Assembly (NCBI RefSeq): GCF_014903745.1
Contig: NZ_JACVXA010000007.1
Location: 1-64,000 of the forward strand
DNA from: Mangrovicoccus algicola
Lineage (GTDB): Bacteria; Pseudomonadota; Alphaproteobacteria; Rhodobacterales; Rhodobacteraceae
Direction: 5' to 3'
Length of the DNA stretch: 64,000 nucleotides
Positions within the stretch are counted from its first letter, which is position 1, and each line of letters begins with the position of its first letter. The notes under the pieces are model-generated. The model saw only the letters and a list, made by a program, of their open reading frames with translations, was not told the DNA's origin and made no database searches. Positions 25,431 through 33,696 of the stretch are shown in pieces. Made by a program: the position numbers and the translations under genes.

Positions 25431-26095
25431 CAGTCCGCGTCCTCGCGGGGCTGGCCGATCCCGGCCAGCACGATCCCCAGCCGGGCGGTGATCTGATCGG
25501 CCTGGCTGCGCCGGTCTACCGGTCCGTGAGGCCGCCGGCGGGGCAGCAGCGCGCCGAAGACCACGTCCATCATCATCCCGGCCAGGTCGCTTGCGTCATG
25601 GCGGGGCATCGCGCCGCGATCCATCTGCGCCGCCAGCCAGTCGATCAGCAATTCGCGCGACCGGATGATGCCGGTATCATAGAGCAGGGCGTTCAGCTCG
25701 GGCAGCAGCAGGCTCTCGCGGGCGACCAGGTTCATCAGCGCATCGCGTTCCGCGGCATCGCGGTCCTCCAGATCCAGGCGGAAGATCTGCCGCAGGGTCT
25801 CCAGCACCGGTCGCTCCTCCCGTGCCGGCCGGGGAAGGTCCAGGATCAGGTGGCGCCGCGACAGGATGGCGGCGGTGAACAGATCCGTCTTGTCCGGAAA
25901 GGCGCGATAGACATCGCGTTTCGAGAGGCCCCCGCGCTGCGCGATATCGGCGGTGGTGGCGCGGGCGAAGCCCTTCTCGATGAAACTGGTCATCGCCGCG
26001 CTGAGCACACGGTCGCGCAGGGCCTGATCCGAGATCCTGCGCGGACGGCCGCGTCGCGGCGGCTGGGGGGTCTGAGGCGGTGGGTCGCCGAGCAT
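25430..26095 (-). CDS. TetR-family transcriptional regulator
   Basis: A 221-residue TetR regulator. The N-terminal basic stretch (RRGRPRRISDQ) precedes the helix-turn-helix: FIEKGFARATTADIAQRGGLSKRDVYRAFPDKTDLF (about 38-73, motif in parts). The C-terminal helical ligand domain is not diagnostic. It is convergent with the catabolic operon and upstream of the receptor gene in the same orientation, so it could control either. No clear operator dyad was found nearby. Confidence 0.88.
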   Translation of the reverse strand: MLGDPPPQTPQPPRRGRPRRISDQALRDRVLSAAMTSFIEKGFARATTADIAQRGGLSKRDVYRAFPDKTDLFTAAILSRRHLILDLPRPAREERPVLETLRQIFRLDLEDRDAAERDALMNLVARESLLLPELNALLYDTGIIRSRELLIDWLAAQMDRGAMPRHDASDLAGMMMDVVFGALLPRRRPHGPVDRRSQADQITARLGIVLAGIGQPREDAD

Positions 26096-26171
26096 CTGCG
26101 TTTTGTGTCAAAATGTTTCTCCCCGATGGGTAGCCGGTCGGGGCCGCGATGACAATGATGCAGCGGCGGGG

Positions 26172-26195
26172 GCCCGCCCCGGAGCGGGGGCGGGC
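26172..26195 (-). terminator. GC-rich hairpin downstream of the receptor gene
   Basis: GCCCGCCCC and GGGGCGGGC form a perfect 9-bp stem with a six-base loop, 11 bases past the stop codon of the TonB-dependent receptor gene on the minus strand. No T-run follows, so efficiency is uncertain. Confidence 0.5.
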
Positions 26196-26205
26196 GGGGC
26201 AGGGA

Positions 26206-28428
26206 TCAGAATGTCGAGCTGAGCCCGACATAATAGGCGCGGCCCGGTTCGTTATAGGTGTTGGCGCCCTCGTTCGAGCGCAGCACGGTCTTGTCGAAGA
26301 GGTTCGTCACCCCGGCGGAGACGCGGATCTTCTGGCTGTAGTCGTAGTAGAAGCCGAGATTGACCAGGCCATAGGCCTTGCGGCTGTCGGTCTCGTCATT
26401 GTCGTAGCCGGTGAGCTCGCTGGTTTCCGCGGCCTGGATCGGGCCGTAATAGGTGACCGCGGGGATCATGCTCAGCTTGTCCGTGGCCTGCCAGTTCAGC
26501 TGCGCATTGATGGTGTAGTCAGGCACAAGGGACAGCGGCTCGCCGGACTCCTTGTTCTCGGACACGGCCATCCAGGTGAAGTTGGCCGAGAAATCGAGCA
26601 CATCCGACAGCGGCGCCGCGACGCTGCCCTCGACCCCGCCGACTTCGGCTTCGGGAACGTTTTCCCATTGGTACAGCCGGTAGGTGCGGCTGCCGCTGGT
26701 GACGGTGCCGATCTGGTTGGTGCCCGACTGAATCTTGTCGTGGTAGTAGTTGTAGAAGCCGGTCAGCGTGGCATTGAGCCCGCCGAGGCCATTATAGGCG
26801 ATCCCCAGCTCGGTGTTCAGGCTGGTTTCCGCGTCCAGATCCTCGTTGCCCAGAACATAGCACGGGCCGTTGCGGTGATAGGGATAGGGGCAGCCATTGC
26901 CCGAGGTCACATAGGCATAGCCTTCGTTCAGCTGGTAGATATTGGGCGCCTTGAACGCCTGGGCCGCCCCGCCCTTGAGGGTCCAGCTGCCGGAAAGCGC
27001 ATAGGAGGCGTTCAGGCCGCCGGACACGGCATGCCCGAAAGTGTCCGCCCAGTCATAGCGCAGCGCCGGGATCACGGTCAGCCGGTCGGTGGCCAGGATG
27101 TTCGACTCGACATAGAGCCCCGCCATGGTCTGCTGCAGGTGGCGGTCGCGTTCCGCCGCCGTCTGCGGGTAGTCGCCGAAATCGACCGAGATCTCGTTGG
27201 TCGCGATCGAGACCGGGTCGTCCATCCGCTCGTGCCGTATCTCGGCGCCGACGGTGGTCGAGGCGTCCCTGCCCGCCAGGGACATCGGCATCGTCCACTC
27301 GGTCTTGGCGGTGATGTTGTTCATCACCCGGATGCCCCATTCGGACTCCGAGTTGATGGCGCCTTCGCCGCCCCCGGCCGAGCCTTCGGAGAGCCGCTTG
27401 TCGCGGGTATGCTCCCACTGGAAGTAGCTCATCGTGTCGCCGAAATCGTATTCGCCGCGATGCGTCAGCTTGAAGGTCCGCCGCAGCATCTTGTTGGTGG
27501 TCTCCTCGTCATCGGCCAGCGCGGTGGTGGTGTCGGTGGAGTTCGACAGCAGCGTGTCGCCGGCGTAGATGTTGTCCTGTTCGCTGATGCCGAATTCGAA
27601 ATCGTATTCCTGGCCGCCCACCGGTTCCCAGCTCAGCAGGAAGGTCGCGTCCCTGTTGATCACGCCCTCGCTGCCGGCCGCCGAGTCGCAGTCGTCGCCG
27701 GTGCTCGTGCAGCCCGAGGTGGCCGCGTCGTTGATGTCCGGGTCATCCGGCTCGGTGCGGTTGTAGTTGGCGGTGACGCGGAAGCTCAGCTTGTCGCTCA
27801 GCGGCTTGGCCCACATCACGTTGACCCGCTTCGTCGCGCCTTCCATGTCGCTTTCGGGCTGGTCATAGCGCAGGTTGACCGAGAAGGTCTCGGTCTCGGG
27901 GCGCTTGGTGATGATGTTCACCACCCCGCCGGCCGCACCCGAGCCGTAGCGCGCCGCCGCCGGGCCGCGGATGACCTCGATGCGCTCGATCAACTCGGCC
28001 GGGACCCAGTTGGAGTCGCCGCGCGTGTCGCGTTCGCCGCCGCGGCGCATCTGCACCACGTTGCGCGATTGCACCGGGACGCCGTCGATCAGGATCAGGG
28101 TGTTCTCCGGGCCCATGCCGCGGATGTCGATCTGGCGCTGGTTGCCGCGCTGGCCGGAGGAGGACGCGCCGGTCAGGTTGACGCCCGGCTGCTTGCGCAC
28201 CAGCTCGGAAATGTCGTTGGAGACCGGGGTCTTCTCGATCTGCTCGGCGGTGATCTCGGAGACGCCGAGATTCTGCAGTGTTTCCTGCTGCGCGGAAATC
28301 ACGATGTTTTCCAGCGTGATCGCCTCGGAGGTCGTGGCGGTCTGTGCCAGGGCGGCGGTTCCGCTCAGCGCGGCTGCGGTCAAGAGCGAGGCGGCTCCGC
28401 GAAGGCGGAGCCCGGGGAGGCGTGTCAT
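26206..28428 (-). CDS. FepA-type TonB-dependent siderophore receptor
   Basis: A 740-residue outer-membrane receptor with a signal peptide starting at ATG 28428 (MTRLPGLRLRGAASLL, cleavage near ALAQ); the upstream frame extension is not needed. A TonB-box-like N-terminal region leads into the plug (KQPGVNLTGASSSGQRG, RQIDIRGMGPENTLILIDGVP, RIEVIRGPAAARYGSGAAGG). A 22-strand-type barrel ends in the typical C-terminal phenylalanine (VGLSSTF). It is a paralogue of the receptor at 50900 with the same plug signature, and both resemble enterobactin-type FepA/PfeA. Its neighbours are catabolic genes and regulators, not siderophore synthesis, so it may serve a different catechol or aromatic ligand. 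Confidence 0.92.
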   Translation of the reverse strand: MTRLPGLRLRGAASLLTAAALSGTAALAQTATTSEAITLENIVISAQQETLQNLGVSEITAEQIEKTPVSNDISELVRKQPGVNLTGASSSGQRGNQRQIDIRGMGPENTLILIDGVPVQSRNVVQMRRGGERDTRGDSNWVPAELIERIEVIRGPAAARYGSGAAGGVVNIITKRPETETFSVNLRYDQPESDMEGATKRVNVMWAKPLSDKLSFRVTANYNRTEPDDPDINDAATSGCTSTGDDCDSAAGSEGVINRDATFLLSWEPVGGQEYDFEFGISEQDNIYAGDTLLSNSTDTTTALADDEETTNKMLRRTFKLTHRGEYDFGDTMSYFQWEHTRDKRLSEGSAGGGEGAINSESEWGIRVMNNITAKTEWTMPMSLAGRDASTTVGAEIRHERMDDPVSIATNEISVDFGDYPQTAAERDRHLQQTMAGLYVESNILATDRLTVIPALRYDWADTFGHAVSGGLNASYALSGSWTLKGGAAQAFKAPNIYQLNEGYAYVTSGNGCPYPYHRNGPCYVLGNEDLDAETSLNTELGIAYNGLGGLNATLTGFYNYYHDKIQSGTNQIGTVTSGSRTYRLYQWENVPEAEVGGVEGSVAAPLSDVLDFSANFTWMAVSENKESGEPLSLVPDYTINAQLNWQATDKLSMIPAVTYYGPIQAAETSELTGYDNDETDSRKAYGLVNLGFYYDYSQKIRVSAGVTNLFDKTVLRSNEGANTYNEPGRAYYVGLSSTF

Positions 28429-29301
28429 TGCAGCGTCCTTCTGTCCTGCGGGGAAGGGATCGCATGGCTGGCGTGTGCGGCTGGCCGGCGACGGCATCGG
28501 TCCGGCAGCCGCAGGGTCAACGAGAGCTGCCGGTGGGGGGCGACAGCCGGACCGGAACCGGTGCGGGACTGTCATGTCTGGCCGGCGAAGAAGGACCGGG
28601 GCATGTCCGCCAAGGGGCGACCATCAGTGGTACCGGTCAAGTTCCGCATTGCTGCCGCGTGATTATGGTACCAACACGGTTTCGTCAACGCCCCGTTAGC
28701 AGCGGCCTGAAGATCTGTTGCCGCAGCATGGCGGGGGGCAGGGGGGCCCGGCTGCGATCGGCCGGGAGGATCCGGGCCCGGGATGGGATCCGGCATCCCC
28801 GCTCGCCTTCGGCTTCTCTTTCGAGGGCATCGTCTTTCCGGACCCGGGCAGACCGAAGCAGATCGCGGCGGCAAGGGGGGCGGATCGCATCCCGCCGCCA
28901 CCATGGGGCTGCGACATTGCACCATGCGGGACGGGGAAATCGCACGCCATGCGCGGCCGGTGACACGCGCCGGCGGGGGTCTTTCGGAAAGGAAGCAGGG
29001 CGGACGGCGCTGGCTGGCGCGACGAGGGACGCGCCTGGCTTGCGTCGCGGGTAACGTCCGCGTCACTCGTACTGCACGCCGCGCCGATGCTGCCATCCGC
29101 GCCCGGTGCCGGTCGCCGCGTCAGTCCACCTATGCTGCCGCTGCGCCCGGTACGATATGCGCCCTTTCGCGCGGATCGCGGCGAAGGTCAATGCCCCGCC
29201 GCCGGGGCGGGCGGATCCCGGCCGGGTCGCGGTTGCCTGCGGCGGGGCAGGGGGATAGACCTGCGGCAGGGCCCGCGCGCCCGGATCTGCAGGACAAGCC
29301 C
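28429..29301. other. Long intergenic region between receptor and LysR genes
   Basis: This 873-base stretch separates the divergent receptor and LysR genes. Apart from the candidate receptor promoter I see no credible gene, RNA or riboswitch. Open frames here lack ribosome sites and recognisable motifs. A hairpin GCCCC-GCCGCC-GGGGC lies about 100 bases before the LysR start. It could hold regulatory sites for both genes or the remains of unrecognised decayed sequence. Confidence 0.4.
28662..28688 (-). promoter_or_regulatory. Candidate promoter of the receptor gene
   Basis: On the minus strand TTGACG (28688-28683) and CATAAT (28667-28662) are separated by 15 bases, one or two bases shorter than ideal for a housekeeping sigma factor. 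A GGTACC palindrome overlaps the -10 edge, and a second one lies at 28629-28634. The untranslated leader to the receptor start would be about 230 bases. Confidence 0.4.
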
Positions 29302-30198
29302 ATGAGATTGCGCCAAATCGAGGTCTTCTTCGCCATCTGGCGCAATGGATCGGTGACGGCCGCGGCCGAGGAACTGGCGATATCGCAAAGCTCGGTCAGC
29401 AAGACGCTGAAACATGCCGAGCAGAGCCTGGGATTCGAGCTGTTCCACCGGGTCCGCGGCAAGCTGGTCCTGTCCGAGGAGGGCGAGATCCTGCTCAACG
29501 ACGCGGCGCGGATCTTCGAAAGCCTGGAGCAGATGCGCGGCCGCGCGGCGGGGCTGCGCCACGGGCTGAGCCGCTCGGTACGCATCGTCTGCCTGCCCAG
29601 CCTGGGCCAGTGGCTGGTCCCGCAGGCGGTCGTGGCCTTCCACAGGAGGTTTCCCGAGGTCGCGCTGGAGATCACCACCAAGCACGAGGGCGAGATGCTC
29701 GAAGGGGTGCGGGCGCGCGAATACGACCTGGCCTTCACCTTCGGCCCGCCGGGGCTGGCGCCGCATATGGCGGGGCTGGGCAGCGACCTGGTCGCCGAGG
29801 GTCAGATGGTCCATATCCAGCCGGGGCGCGGCGGCTGGGCGGCCCCCGTCACGCTGGCCGAAATCGACGTGTCCTCGCTGATCGTGCTGAGCGGTCGGCA
29901 TTTCCTGGGCACGCTGCTGCGCGACGAATTGCGCTCGCGCGGCCTGCCGGAACGGCCCCGGCTGATGGTGCAGACCTATTCGGTGGCGCGCGAGCTGATC
30001 GCCAACGGGGTAGGGTCGTGCATTGTCGACGAATTCACCGCCATCACCCGGCCGATCAATGTGCGCATCCGGCCGATCCGGCCGCATATCCGCTTCGGCA
30101 TCCATCTCTACCGGCGCGAAGGCACGGCGCTGTCGCGCCATGAACGCGCCTTTCTCGACATCTTCCGCGACCTGGCGAAGACCGCGGAACGGCATTAG
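29302..30198 (+). CDS. LysR-family transcriptional regulator
   Basis: A 298-residue LysR regulator. The N-terminal winged helix is typical (LRQIEVFFAIWRNGSVTAAAEELAISQSSVSKTLKHAEQSLGFELFHR, residues 2-50, quoted motif AAEELAISQSSVSKTLKH), followed by a periplasmic-binding-protein-like effector domain from about residue 90. I chose ATG 29302 because it puts the helix-turn-helix at the N-terminus; the longer upstream frame is a shadow. It lies in the same island as the UbiD/UbiX genes and may sense the pathway substrate. A short GC hairpin follows the stop. Confidence 0.92.
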   Translation: MRLRQIEVFFAIWRNGSVTAAAEELAISQSSVSKTLKHAEQSLGFELFHRVRGKLVLSEEGEILLNDAARIFESLEQMRGRAAGLRHGLSRSVRIVCLPSLGQWLVPQAVVAFHRRFPEVALEITTKHEGEMLEGVRAREYDLAFTFGPPGLAPHMAGLGSDLVAEGQMVHIQPGRGGWAAPVTLAEIDVSSLIVLSGRHFLGTLLRDELRSRGLPERPRLMVQTYSVARELIANGVGSCIVDEFTAITRPINVRIRPIRPHIRFGIHLYRREGTALSRHERAFLDIFRDLAKTAERH

Positions 30199-30217
30199 GG
30201 CGGGGGGGCGCCCCGCC
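30199..30217 (+). terminator. Short GC hairpin after the LysR gene
   Basis: GGCGGGG and CCCCGCC form a 7-bp stem with a five-base loop directly after the LysR stop codon. No T-run follows; termination is a guess based on position. Confidence 0.35.
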
Positions 30218-30344
30218 GCCGGTCAGGTCAGCGCGCCGGCAGCCGCCCCGACCGCATCCGGGACCGATCCCGATTGCGCGGCGGCCAGGGCGGGGACGCG
30301 CCGGTTGGGCATGGCGCTGTCTTCCCGGGCGAAAGGTGCCACCG

Positions 30345-30518
30345 GCATGCCTCTGGCGCCGGGCAGCGCCAGCGCGTCGCCGAAGTGGTGGGTCTCGGCG
30401 GCGGCGGGCCCTGTGCCGATCCGGGCGATGCGCCCGTCGCGGATGCGACCACGCCGTTTCCGGTCACGCCCTATTCGGTCCCCAGCCTGCCGCGCACCAC
30501 CTTGTCGAAATCTGCCAT
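30345..30518 (-). pseudogene. Remnant of the cyclic amidohydrolase gene (5' part)
   Basis: On the minus strand ATG 30518 begins MADFDKVVRGRLGTE followed by a TAG stop. The intact amidohydrolase at 13966 begins MAEFDKVVRGRLVTE. After the stop and a frameshift the match resumes in another frame: RDGRIARIGTG, then PAAAETHHFGDALALPGA, against RDGKIQVVGEG, then PAAAEVDDHGDALILPGA. The match ends where the metal site would begin, so less than a seventh of the gene survives. It lies downstream of the intact TIGR02444 gene in the same orientation, mirroring the decayed TIGR02444 and intact amidohydrolase at 13.5 kb. The rest of 30218-30630 shows no recognisable gene. Confidence 0.85.
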
Positions 30519-30630
30519 CTTGCCCCCGGCCTGTCTGTTCGCAGCCCTGTTCCAAGGCTTCCCTGACGCCGCGGGGGCATGACCCCGAATGCCAATATGG
30601 CGGCTATCCATAGCCTGCGTTCATGCAGGT

Positions 30631-31101
30631 TCAGGTTGCGATCCGGCAGGCGATCGCGTCGATGCGCTGCCCTGCCTGCGGCGCGGACAGGCCCAGCGAC
30701 AGCAGGTAGCGCCGCGCCAGGGCGCCATCGCCGGACCCGTGCAGGAACTCTGCGGCCAGGTGCTCGACATGCAGCCGCTCCGCCTCCAGCTCGCAGGATT
30801 TTATCCTTTCGCGAAAGTCGTTTATCTGCGGATCCGCGATCTTCGGCTTCAGCCGGACGCGCAGGGCGCGCAGGGGCTTGATGACCTCGTCGCGCCATGC
30901 GGCGGAGGCCTGCAGCCAGGCAGCGAACCCCGCCGGATCAAGGCCCAGCCCGGCCCGGTCGGCCATCAGGCAGATCAGGAAAAGCGGCACATCCGCGTCG
31001 AACTCCTGCTGCAATGACAGGCAAAGCGCCGAAATATCGCCTGTTTTATAGATCTCCACCATCTCATCGAAGATCGTGGCGCAGAAATTCTCTCTTTCCA
31101 T
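30631..31101 (-). CDS. TIGR02444-family protein
   Basis: A 156-residue soluble helical protein of the TIGR02444 family, whose function is not known. Recognisable parts are a cysteine-containing block DVPLFLICLMADRAGLGLD and the later KPKIADPQINDFRERI and EAERLHVEHLAAEFL. ATG 31101 is preferred; the upstream frame that covers UbiX is a shadow. It is divergent from ubiX with 63 bases between start codons, so the two probably share a regulatory region. A frameshifted copy lies at 13462-13811. Its conserved link with ubiX and the amidohydrolase in both copies suggests a role in the same pathway. Confidence 0.82.
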   Translation of the reverse strand: MERENFCATIFDEMVEIYKTGDISALCLSLQQEFDADVPLFLICLMADRAGLGLDPAGFAAWLQASAAWRDEVIKPLRALRVRLKPKIADPQINDFRERIKSCELEAERLHVEHLAAEFLHGSGDGALARRYLLSLGLSAPQAGQRIDAIACRIAT

Positions 31102-31164
31102 GGGGCACCGCCGGGTGGTTGAAGGGTCGCGTTTCCGCACCGAGCTTAGGACAGGGTTTCGCAG

Positions 31165-31734
31165 ATGGGGCAAAGCAGAATCGTCGTGGGCATTTCCGGT
31201 GCCTCGGGGGCCATCTACGGGCTCAGGGCGCTGCAGATGCTGCGCGAGGCCGAGGTGGAGACCCACCTCGTCGTCAGCCGTTCGGGCGAACTGACGCTGC
31301 GCTCGGAATGCGGGATGGGGCTGCGCGACCTGGAGGTGCTGTGCGACGTGCTGCATCCGGTCGGCAATGTCGGCGCCACCATCGCCAGCGGATCGTTCCG
31401 CACGATGGGCATGATCGTCGCGCCCTGCTCGATCCGCAGCCTGTCGGAAATCGTCTCGGGCGTGACCTCGACGCTGCTGACGCGGGCGGCGGATGTGGTG
31501 CTGAAGGAACGGCGGCCGCTGGTTCTGATGGTGCGCGAAAGCCCGCTGCATCTGGGCCATCTGCGCAGCATGACCGCCGCCGCCGAGATGGGTGCGACCA
31601 TCGCCCCGCCGATGCCCGCCTTCTATGCCAATCCCGAAAGCATCGACGAGCTGGTCTCGCATTCGGTCGGGCGGGTGCTGGACATCTTCGGGATCGACAG
31701 CGAGATCAGGCGCTGGCCGGGGCTGGGGCGCTAG
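31165..31734 (+). CDS. ubiX: UbiX-type flavin prenyltransferase
   Basis: A 189-residue protein with the UbiX/Pad1 signature: IVVGISGASGAIYGLRAL at the N-terminus, TIASGSFRTMGMIVAPCSIRSLSEIVSG in the middle (motif APCSIRSLSEI) and MVRESPLHLGHLRSM with residues that bind dimethylallyl phosphate. It makes prenylated FMN, the cofactor of UbiD enzymes, and so should serve the UbiD at 16629. It is divergent from the TIGR02444 gene. Its last 29 bases overlap the convergent end of an ABC ATPase gene. A decayed 5' copy lies at 13298-13441. Confidence 0.94.
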   Translation: MGQSRIVVGISGASGAIYGLRALQMLREAEVETHLVVSRSGELTLRSECGMGLRDLEVLCDVLHPVGNVGATIASGSFRTMGMIVAPCSIRSLSEIVSGVTSTLLTRAADVVLKERRPLVLMVRESPLHLGHLRSMTAAAEMGATIAPPMPAFYANPESIDELVSHSVGRVLDIFGIDSEIRRWPGLGR

Positions 31735-32701
31735 CCGCCGCGCCCAGCGGGTGATGGCAGGCGGCCATGTGGCCGCCGGGGACGGGGGCCAGCGGCGGGC
31801 GCTGCGTCGTGCACAGGCCGGTCGCCCGCGCGCAGCGGCCGCGGAAGGCGCAGCCGCCGCCATCTTCCAGCCGCGAGGCGCGCGCCGCCCGCGCCCGGTC
31901 CGGCACCAGCTTGCGGCTGGCATCGGGCACCGGCACCGCATCCAGCAACGTGCGCGTATAGGGATGGGCGGGGGCGGCGAAGATCGCCGCGGACGGGCCG
32001 ATCTCGACGATCCGCCCCATATACATCACCGCCACCCGGTCGCAGATGCTGCGCACCACCGCCAGGTCGTGCGAGATGAAGATCATGCCCAGGCTGCGCG
32101 CCTGCCGCATCCGGCGCAGCAGGTTCAGCACCCGTGCCTGCACCGACACGTCGAGCGACGCGACCGGCTCGTCGCAGACCAGCATGGAGGGCCGCAGCGC
32201 CAGCGCGCGGGCGATGGCGATGCGCTGGCACTGCCCGCCCGAGAACTGGTGCGGGCGCCGGCCCTTGACCATCGCGCGGCTCAGCCCGACCTCGGCCAGG
32301 GCGGCATCGACGCGGTCGCGCGTCTCGGCGGCGGGCAGGCCCTGGATTTCCAGCCCCTCCGCCACGATCCTCTCGATCGTCCGGCGCGGGTTGAACGAGG
32401 ACACCGGGTCCTGGAACACCATCTGCGCCTCGGCGCGGAACCGTTTCAGCGCCCCGCCCCGCAGATCGCTCAGCGCGGCGTCGCGGAACCGCATGCCGCC
32501 CACGATGCCGCGATGGCCCGGCGCCAGCAGCCGCAGCACCGCGCGCCCGATCGTGGTCTTGCCGGACCCGCTTTCGCCCACCAGCCCCAGCGTTTCCGAG
32601 GGGGCGAGGTCGAAGGAGACGTCATCCACCGCCAGGAAGCTGTCGCGGCCGCGCGGAAAGCGCACGGAGAGGTTGCGGATTTCCAGAAGGGGGGCGGTCA
32701 T
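31706..32701 (-). CDS. Peptide/nickel-type ABC transporter ATPase (OppF/DppF)
   Basis: A 331-residue ATPase with Walker A GESGSGKTTIG, signature FSGGQCQRIAIARAL and Walker B LVCDEPVASLD. The C-terminal oligopeptide-transporter domain includes HPYTRTLLDAVP and the cysteine cluster CAFRGRCARATGLC. It overlaps the preceding ATPase gene by 4 bases and closes a six-gene operon on the minus strand. Confidence 0.93.
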   Translation of the reverse strand: MTAPLLEIRNLSVRFPRGRDSFLAVDDVSFDLAPSETLGLVGESGSGKTTIGRAVLRLLAPGHRGIVGGMRFRDAALSDLRGGALKRFRAEAQMVFQDPVSSFNPRRTIERIVAEGLEIQGLPAAETRDRVDAALAEVGLSRAMVKGRRPHQFSGGQCQRIAIARALALRPSMLVCDEPVASLDVSVQARVLNLLRRMRQARSLGMIFISHDLAVVRSICDRVAVMYMGRIVEIGPSAAIFAAPAHPYTRTLLDAVPVPDASRKLVPDRARAARASRLEDGGGCAFRGRCARATGLCTTQRPPLAPVPGGHMAACHHPLGAAASAPAPASA

Positions 32702-33696
32702 CGTGCTTGCTCCGGCAGGGGGACGTCTTGCGGCGGGTGATGGCAGGCGGCGCCGTGCCCGGCCGGGTCGCGGCGCAGCACGGGCATCCGGTCGGCGCAG
32801 GGCGCATCGGCGGCATGGCAGCGCGGCGCGAAGGGACAGCCCGTGATGCCGATCAGGCGGTCGGGGGGCTGGCCGGGGATGCTGCGCAGGTCGCGGTCGG
32901 GCGGGCTGTCGAGGCTCGGCACCGCCGCGAGAAGCTGGGCGGTGTATTGATGGCGTGCCGCGGCGAAGACCTGCGGCGTGGGCCCGGTCTCGGCCAGCCG
33001 GCCGCCATACATGACCGCGACCTCGTCGGTCCGCCCCGCCACGACCCCCAGGTTATGGGTGACCTGGATCATCGCCATCCCGGTTTCCTGCTGCAGGATC
33101 TGCAGCAGATCGAGGATCTCCTTCTGCACCGTCACGTCCAGCGCGGTCGTCGCCTCGTCGGCGATCAGCAGGTCGGGCTCCACCGCCAGGGCGGAGGCGA
33201 TCATGATCCGCTGCTTCATGCCGCCGGAGAATTCATGCGGGAACCGGTCATGGCAGCTGGCCGCGTCGGGGATGCCCACCCGGTCGAGCAGGGAAATCGC
33301 CAGCTCGCGCGCCTGCATCTTCGTCAGGCCGCGATGGACGCGGGCGGATTCCGAGACCTGCGGGCCCACGCGCTGATAGGCGTTCAGCGCCGCGGTCGGG
33401 TTCTGGAACACGACGCCCACCCGCGCCCCGAGATAGCGCCGCCGGTCGCGTTCGCGCAGGGCGCCCAGATGCTGACCGTCCAGCCGCACCGCCCCGGTGA
33501 TGCGCGCCCGGCGCGAGGCAAGGCCCAGGATCGCGCGGATCAGCATGGACTTGCCCGCCCCGGATTCGCCGACGATGCCCAGCGTGCGGCCCCGTTCCAG
33601 CCGCAGCGTGATGTCATTGAGGATCTGCAGATCCCCCGCCGGCGAGGGCAGCGACAGCGACAGCCCCGCGATGTCGAGAAGGACGGGATCGGCCAT
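32698..33696 (-). CDS. Peptide/nickel-type ABC transporter ATPase (OppD/DppD)
   Basis: A 332-residue ATPase with Walker A GESGAGKSMLI, signature FSGGMKQRIMIASAL and Walker B LIADEATTALD, plus the C-terminal cysteine region CPFAPRCHAADAPC. ATG 33696 overlaps the permease stop; the longer frame running through the permease is a shadow. It pairs with the second ATPase to power the transporter. Confidence 0.93.
   Translation of the reverse strand: MADPVLLDIAGLSLSLPSPAGDLQILNDITLRLERGRTLGIVGESGAGKSMLIRAILGLASRRARITGAVRLDGQHLGALRERDRRRYLGARVGVVFQNPTAALNAYQRVGPQVSESARVHRGLTKMQARELAISLLDRVGIPDAASCHDRFPHEFSGGMKQRIMIASALAVEPDLLIADEATTALDVTVQKEILDLLQILQQETGMAMIQVTHNLGVVAGRTDEVAVMYGGRLAETGPTPQVFAAARHQYTAQLLAAVPSLDSPPDRDLRSIPGQPPDRLIGITGCPFAPRCHAADAPCADRMPVLRRDPAGHGAACHHPPQDVPLPEQAR

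Noticed and set aside
28629-28672. Two GGTACC palindromes as LacI operators
   Set aside because: They lack the central CG and flanks of the operators at 38.3 and 38.5 kb, and six-base palindromes are expected by chance.
28429-28700. Riboswitch in the long leader of the TonB-dependent receptor
   Set aside because: No cobalamin-riboswitch core or other known conserved element could be found on the minus strand.
28572-29096. Open frames between the receptor and LysR genes
   Set aside because: Arginine/proline-rich composition, no ribosome site and no motif; typical shadow frames of GC-rich DNA.
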